NCBI GenBank assembly: GCA_015233485.1
Contig: JADFXO010000191.1
Span: 1-7,446 of the forward strand
Direction: 5' to 3'
DNA: 7,446 bases
Origin: Nitrospirota bacterium
GTDB taxonomy: Bacteria > Nitrospirota > Thermodesulfovibrionia > Thermodesulfovibrionales > Magnetobacteriaceae
Program-made: the position numbers and the translations under genes
The notes under the pieces: generated by a model
Told to the model about the DNA's origin: nothing
What the model saw: the letters and a program-made list of their open reading frames with translations, nothing else
Database searches by the model: none
In this document: positions 1 through 5,191 of the stretch, in pieces
Numbering within the stretch: position 1 is the stretch's first letter
Layout of the letters: every line of letters begins with the position of its first letter

Positions 1-2
1 AA

Positions 3-122
3 CCTGACGGGTTTGTCTATACCATATTTCTAACGATTTACAGGCAAGAACCACCTAACGCCTCACTGGATAAGGTTTTTGATCTCAAACCCCGATATCA
101 GCAAGCAGTGCAGCCTAATTAG
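3..122 (+). CDS. Possible 3' end of an unidentified gene, truncated by the window edge
   Basis: A reading frame is open from the left edge of the window to a TAG at 120-122, giving 39 residues that begin PDGFVYTIF and end RYQQAVQPN. The composition looks protein-like, with a hydrophobic and aromatic start, then a charged and polar tail with no low-complexity run. No start codon, ribosome binding site or recognisable motif is visible, so neither family nor function can be named. If real, the gene would be convergent with lptD, whose stop lies 67 bp further on. A T-rich run follows the stop at about 131-142, but I see no convincing hairpin before it. A chance open frame of this length is quite possible, hence the low confidence. 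The rest of 1-188 shows nothing else I can support. Confidence 0.27.
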   Translation, partial: PDGFVYTIFLTIYRQEPPNASLDKVFDLKPRYQQAVQPN

Positions 123-188
123 ACACTTCGTATTCTTTTTTCTTTGGGGTAAGTTACTTTCCAATGTCAATCAGCATTGTCTTCAGCC

Positions 189-2234
189 CTACGTCCTGCC
201 AAAGGAGAACATCTGCTGGTTTCCAATGCCTTTTAAGTCTATCATTAGATATACACCAAACGAATCGGGGGTGCGCGCAATCCTGAGATTAAGCCCCCAG
301 CATTGCTTCATATAAAACAGGTCTATGCTGTAATATTTGGCCTCGCCGGCCCTCGCGTCATACCACGTGTTTGTCCTAAAGGCGTATTCCTTGCTTAACA
401 TAACGTCTAATGTGCCGGTTATATACGTAATACTGTTGAGCAAGTTATAACGCTCTCCAACAGAGAGTTTAAGATTGTCAGAGAACGAAATACTGGTCAC
501 GGAATTGAATTGCGTCACTTGTCCGGTTTTAAAATCGTAAGCCGTTTCGGACTTAAAAACAACCGGTTTTTTAATCGCCAGCTGAAGTCTCATCGGCTGA
601 AGCCTATTGGCCGGGTCAAGGGCGTCATATGAGTTTAGGAGATTGAGATATAGAAATGTCCCGCTACTGTTCCTGAGATAATTCATAAATGCAAGCTCGG
701 TAGTGGCGGTCTTTCTGAACAGCTCCGTAGAGTCCAAAATCGGGGCAGGGTAGGTGTCGTTGTCCGTGTATATGTCGTGCGATATGTAGTTGAATCTTAA
801 AGATGGCTCAAAGATATGTGTAAATGACGAATAGTCTTTGGTCAGTGTGGCGTCAAGCGAGGCGTTATAGACGCCGGCGAAGTTGTTTATATCGTCCCGG
901 CCATCAACGGTATGCGAGATCTTGTAAAATGTCTCACGCGCTCCGATTGTTTGGGTGAACCGCAGGCCGTCTCCTATCGACCAGTAAACCTTCGGGAATA
1001 TGTCGAATCGCTCCCCTTTTACGTTTACATCTGATACGAAGTTCGTCAGCGCCGTCCTCATAGAAAAGGCGTCAAGCAGTTTTATCTCCACAGGATGGAC
1101 AGTAAATCCAAGCTCAGGAACTCGCTGCGATATCCAGCCGTTTGGATTTTCTAAATCCACCCAGTACTGGGAAAGCAGGTATGTCCTGATTTTTTCAGTG
1201 GAATATGCAAGCTCGCCCGTCGATTCAATAAAACGCGAGATGCTTCTCTGAACCGATGGACTGTAGAGCTGGTAATAGTCTTTTTGGTTTAAATAATTAA
1301 CCTCCAGCATAGATGAAAAACCGCTTTCGGTAAACTGGCTGTGTGTCCCTGTGATTTGATAATAGTTCTTGTCATCGACCCTGTCGCGCAGGTGGTAAAT
1401 CCACCATCTGCCCTCGATGCCGCCCTTTTCGACATATCTATACTCCACACCCTGGCCTTCGCCTCTTTTTGAATAATAATCCGGTGTGATAGTCATGTCC
1501 CTGTTTTCTGATATAGCCCAAAAAAATGGAAGGCTGATATGTGTCCCTTTGAACGAATTGTAGCCCACTATGGGCATCAGGAAGCCCGTTTGCCGCTTAA
1601 GGGATTGAGCGAAAATCGGCGTATAAAGAATGGGTGTGTCATTTACCCGCATCGTAACATTTTTCGACACTATCTCGTCATTTAATTGTATTGTGGTCTC
1701 TTCGGCATAAAAACACCAGGCCGGAATAGGAGCATCACAGGTTGTTATAGAGCCATGATCTACATGGTAGTTGCCGGAGTTGAGTTTCTGTATGGTTTCT
1801 CCTTTGACGTGGTAGTTATCCTTTTTAAAGAGCAGTGTTGCCCGTGTCATAAATCCCGTATTGTTATCGGTATAGAGTTCCGCCGCGTCAGCCAGCGCCC
1901 TGACTTCGCTGTCTTCGTATATTACATTTCCTTTGAGCACGGCCAGGGAATTTTCTTCGTAGAACTCTGCGTAGTCGGCCGTTACTGTGGAATTATCCTT
2001 CTTAGATGTGATTTCGACGTTGCCGGTGAGGTAGTATATTTTTTTCACGCCGTCATAGTCTAGTTTGTCGGCGTCTATGACAGAGCCGCCGTTCTTATTC
2101 CATTTTATGCCCAGTGTAGTGGTGTTGTTGTCGATGGTTTTTGTACTGTTGTCGGCGGACGCGACTGTCTCGTCAGCTCCGGCGGCTGTTGCAATCAAAA
2201 TTATGAATATGAATATCGCTGCGATTTTTTTCAT
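189..2234 (-). CDS. lptD: LPS-assembly protein LptD (outer-membrane LPS translocon)
   Basis: LptD is the outer-membrane beta-barrel that, with the lipoprotein LptE, inserts lipopolysaccharide into the outer leaflet at the end of the Lpt bridge. The 681-residue protein starts with a signal peptide (MKK, hydrophobic 5-19, AGA before D21, a good signal peptidase I site). A polar Asp/Asn/Thr-rich linker follows at about 21-45. Next is an OstA/LptA-like beta-jellyroll at about 52-165, with repeated D-x-L/A-x-Y and 'GNV' turns. The barrel domain (about 170-681) contains LptD hallmarks: PAWCF, PILYTPIF, RQTGFLMP near 214-221, LPFFWAISENRDMT near 235-248, and QCWGL near 644. It is shorter than the E. 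coli protein (784 residues) but complete. Only three cysteines are visible: C166, C174 and C645. The ATG is supported by the signal peptide, although no clear Shine-Dalgarno sits just before it. It is divergent from the purine operon, 95 bp away. Confidence 0.93.
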   Translation of the reverse strand: MKKIAAIFIFIILIATAAGADETVASADNSTKTIDNNTTTLGIKWNKNGGSVIDADKLDYDGVKKIYYLTGNVEITSKKDNSTVTADYAEFYEENSLAVLKGNVIYEDSEVRALADAAELYTDNNTGFMTRATLLFKKDNYHVKGETIQKLNSGNYHVDHGSITTCDAPIPAWCFYAEETTIQLNDEIVSKNVTMRVNDTPILYTPIFAQSLKRQTGFLMPIVGYNSFKGTHISLPFFWAISENRDMTITPDYYSKRGEGQGVEYRYVEKGGIEGRWWIYHLRDRVDDKNYYQITGTHSQFTESGFSSMLEVNYLNQKDYYQLYSPSVQRSISRFIESTGELAYSTEKIRTYLLSQYWVDLENPNGWISQRVPELGFTVHPVEIKLLDAFSMRTALTNFVSDVNVKGERFDIFPKVYWSIGDGLRFTQTIGARETFYKISHTVDGRDDINNFAGVYNASLDATLTKDYSSFTHIFEPSLRFNYISHDIYTDNDTYPAPILDSTELFRKTATTELAFMNYLRNSSGTFLYLNLLNSYDALDPANRLQPMRLQLAIKKPVVFKSETAYDFKTGQVTQFNSVTSISFSDNLKLSVGERYNLLNSITYITGTLDVMLSKEYAFRTNTWYDARAGEAKYYSIDLFYMKQCWGLNLRIARTPDSFGVYLMIDLKGIGNQQMFSFGRT

Positions 2235-2248
2235 AACTAAACGAAATA

Positions 2249-2279
2249 CATTTTAACATATTCTTTACCTCAAATTATA
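2249..2279 (-). promoter_or_regulatory. Candidate lptD promoter elements
   Basis: Reading the minus strand, a perfect TATAAT lies at 2279-2274. A weak -35-like TGGAAA is 17 bp further upstream. A second, extended -10-like element (TGTTAAAAT) lies at 2258-2250, closer to the gene but without a good -35. Initiation from TATAAT would leave a leader of roughly 30 nt. Initiation from the second element would leave almost none. The call rests on pattern matching in a very AT-rich region, where chance matches are common. Confidence 0.4.
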
Positions 2280-2293
2280 TAAGATGTTAAAAT
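2264..2293 (+). promoter_or_regulatory. Candidate sigma-70 promoter of the split-purH operon
   Basis: TTTACC at 2264-2269 (4 of 6 to the -35 consensus) is followed, after 18 bp, by TAAAAT at 2288-2293 (5 of 6 to the -10 consensus). A TG sits one base before the -10, making an extended -10. Transcription would begin near 2300 and leave about 30 nt before the TTG start at 2330, enough for the Shine-Dalgarno. No recognisable PurR operator or purine riboswitch is visible in this short leader. Confidence 0.45.
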
Positions 2294-2316
2294 CAATTTC
2301 CATAAATATAATTATC

Positions 2317-2323
2317 AGGGAGG
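2317..2323 (+). promoter_or_regulatory. Strong ribosome binding site that fixes the TTG start
   Basis: AGGGAGG lies six bases before the TTG at 2330. The nearby ATG at 2325 is only one base from the Shine-Dalgarno and reads Met-Ala-stop, so it cannot start the gene. Spacing and frame therefore select TTG, giving a protein whose N-terminus aligns with PurH. Confidence 0.8.
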
Positions 2324-2329
2324 CATGGC

Positions 2330-2926
2330 TTGAGTAAGATAGAAAACGCCGTTATAAGTGTGTCCGACAAGTCGGGCGTTGTACAGTTCGCTAAAAAACT
2401 TCAGGAGATGGGCATAAAGATATTTTCAACCGGAGGAACCGCCAAATCGCTTCGGGAGGCCGGTGTGTCAGCAACCGAAATCTCCGAATACACGGGATTC
2501 CCCGAAATGCTCGACGGCAGGGTCAAGACCCTCCATCCAAAGGTGCACGGCGGCATCCTTGCCCGCAGAGACAACCCCGACGACATGAGCGTTATCGCCG
2601 CACACGGCATCAAAACCATAGACCTCGTTGTGGTGAATCTTTATCCCTTTGAGAAGACTGTCGCAAAGATAGGAGTAACATTTGGCGAGGCCATCGAAAA
2701 TATCGACATCGGCGGCCCTACCATGCTTCGCGCCGCGGCCAAGAATTTTAAGGATGTCGCCCCAGTCATAGACCCAATTGATTATGATAAAGTAATCGGT
2801 GAGATGAGCTCTTCCGGGGGGGGGTTGAGTTATGGTTTTCGGCTTGCGCTTGCTTTGAAGGTTTTTAGTGTGATTTCGGGATATGATGCCGCTATTGCCA
2901 ACTATCTGAGGACGGCGTGTAAATGA
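2330..2926 (+). CDS. purH: Stand-alone IMP cyclohydrolase (N-terminal half of PurH)
   Basis: This enzyme closes the ring of FAICAR to give IMP, the last step of de novo purine synthesis, in the cytoplasm. The 198 residues correspond to the MGS-like cyclohydrolase domain that is normally residues 1 to about 199 of bifunctional PurH. Visible motifs are SVSDKSG (10-16), STGGTAK (33-39), GRVKTLHPKVHGGILARR (63-80), VVNLYPF (101-107) and NIDIGGPT (124-131), then RAAAKN (134-139). K66 and T67, Y105, D126 and K138 correspond to active-site residues described for human ATIC (K66, T67, Y104, D125, K137). The frame ends where the transformylase domain would start, and there is no sign of a broken fusion joint. 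It starts at TTG behind a strong Shine-Dalgarno. Its TGA overlaps the next ATG (ATGA, 2923-2926), so the two genes are probably translationally coupled. A run of nine G lies inside codons 163-165. Confidence 0.9.
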   Translation: MSKIENAVISVSDKSGVVQFAKKLQEMGIKIFSTGGTAKSLREAGVSATEISEYTGFPEMLDGRVKTLHPKVHGGILARRDNPDDMSVIAAHGIKTIDLVVVNLYPFEKTVAKIGVTFGEAIENIDIGGPTMLRAAAKNFKDVAPVIDPIDYDKVIGEMSSSGGGLSYGFRLALALKVFSVISGYDAAIANYLRTACK

Positions 2927-3771
2927 AAGTTCATATAGAGTGTTTTCCTTGTTTTTTACGGCAGACCGTTACAGCGCTTTCCCAGTTTGACATGGATGAA
3001 GGTGTGCGGTTTGGGATAATCGGGGATGTTCTCGGTGTATTGAAAGACGTGGATGTCGAAAAGACTCCGGCGTATGCGACCACGTTTATATATCGCACGG
3101 TTAAGAAGAGAATGGGGCGTGACCCGTATGCCGCGTTGAAACGTCAGTTCAATGAGTTTGCGCTAAAACTTTATCCTCGTCTTAAAGAACAAATATTAAG
3201 AAGCAGGAATTCTCTTTGGAGCGCCGCAAGGATTGCTATTGCCGGAAACATCATCGACTTCGGCATTTACGAATCCTTCGATGTTGAAGAGACAATCGGC
3301 AGGGCACTTGAAGAGGTAATAGCTGTGGATGATTTTGATTTGTTTGAGGATGAACTGCAAGGGCATAAAGAGATTCTCTATCTTTTGGATAATGCCGGTG
3401 AGATAGTCTTTGACATGCTCCTGATTGAACTCCTTGCAGGTATGGGTAAACGCGTTACTGCCGTTGTCAAGGGCAGTGCTGTTATCAATGACGCTACTAT
3501 GGAGGACGCTGTGGAGGTTGGCTTACAACGGCACTGCCGGGTAATAGATAATGGCACGGATGCCGTGGGGACGGATTTGGAGTTTTGCAGCTCCGATTTT
3601 GTGGAGGAATTTAATAGGCATTCTTTGGTGATAAGCAAGGGACAGGGAAATTTCGAGACCCTTGAGGGCGATAAGAAGAAAAATGTATTTTTTTTATTTC
3701 AGGCAAAATGCGACGTCATAGCCGCGCATTTGAATATAGCAAAAGGCTCTATGCTGTTGAAGGGCCAATAG
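2923..3771 (+). CDS. DUF89-family metal-dependent phosphatase, inserted between the two purH genes
   Basis: DUF89 proteins are cytoplasmic Mn/Co/Ni-type metal-dependent phosphatases. Several act on phosphosugars or damaged phosphometabolites ('damage control'). The 282-residue protein shows the family motifs in order: CFPC at 7-10, GNIIDFG at 108-114, LDNAGEIVFD at 155-164 (with D156 and N157 as expected metal ligands), VKGSAVINDAT at 182-192 (D190), SKGQGNFETL at 238-247, and K262-C263. The N-terminal Cys-x-x-Cys suggests an extra metal site or a redox pair. The start ATG overlaps the stop of the cyclohydrolase gene. A GAGG Shine-Dalgarno sits inside the end of that gene, 11 bases away. The stop codon in turn forms part of the transformylase ribosome binding site. 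The tight packing implies a shared purine-related role, but the substrate cannot be read from the sequence. The family call is firm, the function inferred. Confidence 0.88.
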   Translation: MKVHIECFPCFLRQTVTALSQFDMDEGVRFGIIGDVLGVLKDVDVEKTPAYATTFIYRTVKKRMGRDPYAALKRQFNEFALKLYPRLKEQILRSRNSLWSAARIAIAGNIIDFGIYESFDVEETIGRALEEVIAVDDFDLFEDELQGHKEILYLLDNAGEIVFDMLLIELLAGMGKRVTAVVKGSAVINDATMEDAVEVGLQRHCRVIDNGTDAVGTDLEFCSSDFVEEFNRHSLVISKGQGNFETLEGDKKKNVFFLFQAKCDVIAAHLNIAKGSMLLKGQ

Positions 3772-3774
3772 GAG
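3769..3774 (+). promoter_or_regulatory. Ribosome binding site overlapping the DUF89 stop codon
   Basis: TAGGAG combines the stop codon of the phosphatase gene (TAG, 3769-3771) with a Shine-Dalgarno seven bases before the ATG at 3782. This supports that start and suggests that ribosomes ending the phosphatase gene reinitiate on the transformylase. Confidence 0.75.
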
Positions 3775-3781
3775 CGATAAG

Positions 3782-5077
3782 ATGGCAGAACTTGATAAAA
3801 AGATGTATAAGACGATTCTTGATGATCACTTTCCTGATGATTTAAGTATTACTTTTGGAGATGCAAGGCTGGTTTATAAAAAGAGGACTTGGAAGATACC
3901 GGATGAAAAGACGGGCGACTTAATAGAGAAGGGATTGCGTTACGGGGAAAATCCCGACCAGGAGGCGGCCGTCTATGAACTGGTAAGTGGGAATCTTGTC
4001 ATTGCCGGGTGCGAGTATATAAGGCCGGGAAATGGTTTGGTTAGTGCTATTACTGAAGAGGATATGATTCAGGCTGGAAAGCATCCTGGAAAAATTAATT
4101 TGACAGATCTTGATAATGCCTTGAATATATTGAAGTATCTAACGGAGAGGCCGGCCGCTGTCATAATGAAGCATAATAATCCTTGTGGGGCTGCCTATGG
4201 GGATTCTATTACTGAGGCTTATTTGAAGGCGGATATGGCCGACCGGATTGCCGCCTTTGGCGGCTGTCTTGCCCTGAACAGGCCGGTTGATAAGGCAACA
4301 GCAGAGGCGATTGCGGTAAATTATCTGGAGGTTGTCGCTGCCCCGGACTTCGAAGATGGGGCATTGTCTTTGTTAACGAAGAAGAAGAATCTCAGGATTA
4401 TACGTTTGAAGAGGATGGCTGATCTTGCTGGATATAAAGACATGAAGTATCTTGACCTGAAATCACTTACAGATGGCGGGTTGATAATTCAGCAGTCGCA
4501 GACGAACAAGATAAGGACGGAGGGGGATTTTCAGCTCGCTAAAACCCTATACAAAGGTGTGGAGTATATCATTCAACGAAAGCCGAATGAGAGTGAGTAC
4601 GAGGATATGCTCTTTGGCTGGAACATCGAACAGGGAATCTCCTCAAACTCCGTGATATATGTAAAGGACGGTGTCACTGTCGGCATAGGCACTGGCGAGC
4701 AGGACAGGGTAGGGGTAGCAGAAATTGCCGTGTTTAAGGCTTATACGAAGTATGCCGATGCGCTTTGCTACAAACGTCACGGAATAGCGTTAAAGGTATT
4801 TGAGCAGGAAGTCAAAGAGGGCAAGCGCCGCAGAGATGCACTTGATGAGATAGCCGGCGAGACAAAACAGGCACGGGGCGGGCTGATAGGCTCAGCAATG
4901 ATTTCAGACGCGTTCTTTCCATTCAGGGATGGGGTTGACGTGGGTATCGAAGAGGGCGTAACCGCAATCGTTCATGCCGGTGGCTCTGACCGGGACTTTG
5001 AATCCATAAATGCATGTAACGAGGCCGACCCAAAAGTAACTATGGTTTTTACGGGGCAACGAGTTTTTAAACATTGA
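3782..5077 (+). CDS. purH: Stand-alone AICAR transformylase (C-terminal half of PurH)
   Basis: This enzyme transfers the formyl group of 10-formyl-THF to AICAR, giving FAICAR for the cyclohydrolase encoded upstream. The catalytic Lys-His pair is in KHNNPCG (K130, H131). Other family motifs are LRYGENPDQEAAVY (52-65), AAFGGCLALNR (157-167), SNSVIYVKDG (288-297) with GIGTGEQDRV (301-310), SDAFFPFRDG (375-384), HAGGSDRD (398-405) and a C-terminal MVFTGQRVFKH. At 431 residues it is clearly longer than the roughly 330-residue transformylase part of E. coli PurH. It has about 50 extra residues before the YGENP motif and an extra segment of about 45 residues (roughly 321-368), rich in charged residues, just before SDAFFPF. 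I believe this long form is typical of stand-alone transformylases. Third-codon-position composition changes along the gene: its first 260 codons use few C-ending codons and the rest use more. Confidence 0.92.
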   Translation: MAELDKKMYKTILDDHFPDDLSITFGDARLVYKKRTWKIPDEKTGDLIEKGLRYGENPDQEAAVYELVSGNLVIAGCEYIRPGNGLVSAITEEDMIQAGKHPGKINLTDLDNALNILKYLTERPAAVIMKHNNPCGAAYGDSITEAYLKADMADRIAAFGGCLALNRPVDKATAEAIAVNYLEVVAAPDFEDGALSLLTKKKNLRIIRLKRMADLAGYKDMKYLDLKSLTDGGLIIQQSQTNKIRTEGDFQLAKTLYKGVEYIIQRKPNESEYEDMLFGWNIEQGISSNSVIYVKDGVTVGIGTGEQDRVGVAEIAVFKAYTKYADALCYKRHGIALKVFEQEVKEGKRRRDALDEIAGETKQARGGLIGSAMISDAFFPFRDGVDVGIEEGVTAIVHAGGSDRDFESINACNEADPKVTMVFTGQRVFKH

Positions 5078-5087
5078 TAAGACATAG

Positions 5088-5148
5088 AAAAGATTGAAGG
5101 CATGAGGGCGCTGCCCTCAAACTCCCGCGAGGGGGGTAACCCCCCTCG
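5088..5148. repeat. Dispersed repeat with two GC-rich hairpins, between convergent genes
   Basis: The 19 bases at 5088-5106 recur exactly at the right edge of the window (7428-7446). Two perfect inverted repeats follow. GAGGGC and GCCCTC (5104-5109, 5113-5118) flank a 3-base loop. CGAGGGGGG and CCCCCCTCG (5128-5136, 5140-5148) flank the loop TAA. The element is far more GC-rich than its surroundings and may continue to about 5170. It looks like a REP-type or small non-autonomous repeat. It may also stop transcription from both sides, but neither hairpin is followed by a U-tract. The true ends cannot be set from one complete copy. Confidence 0.65.
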
Positions 5149-5176
5149 ACCCGTATTCCGCTTCGCTGTAACCGTT

Positions 5177-5191
5177 GGTTATCTTATAACC
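5177..5191 (-). terminator. Small hairpin directly after the chemoreceptor stop codon
   Basis: GGTTAT and ATAACC form a perfect 6-bp stem with a 3-base loop, beginning at the base next to the chemoreceptor's stop codon. Its position suits an end-of-transcript structure. However, the stem is AT-rich and no U-tract follows on the minus strand, so intrinsic termination is doubtful. It could instead be part of the adjacent repeat. Confidence 0.25.

Noticed and set aside
40..48. Short match 'acaggcaag' near both window ends (also at 7320-7328), as a possible element end
   Set aside because: About ten bases of identity with no flanking similarity is within chance for this length of sequence.
79..315. 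A 78-codon plus-strand frame starting with TTG at 79
   Set aside because: It runs into the 3' end of lptD, has no Shine-Dalgarno and no recognisable motif.
1686..2063. A 125-codon plus-strand frame inside lptD
   Set aside because: It lies opposite the conserved LptD N-terminal domain and shows no protein family features, so I treat it as a shadow frame.
2330..5077. Possibility that the split purH is a pseudogene broken by insertion of the DUF89 gene
   Set aside because: Each part has its own start and ribosome binding site, complete motifs and a clean domain boundary. The transformylase carries its own N-terminal extension, which does not fit a simple disruption.
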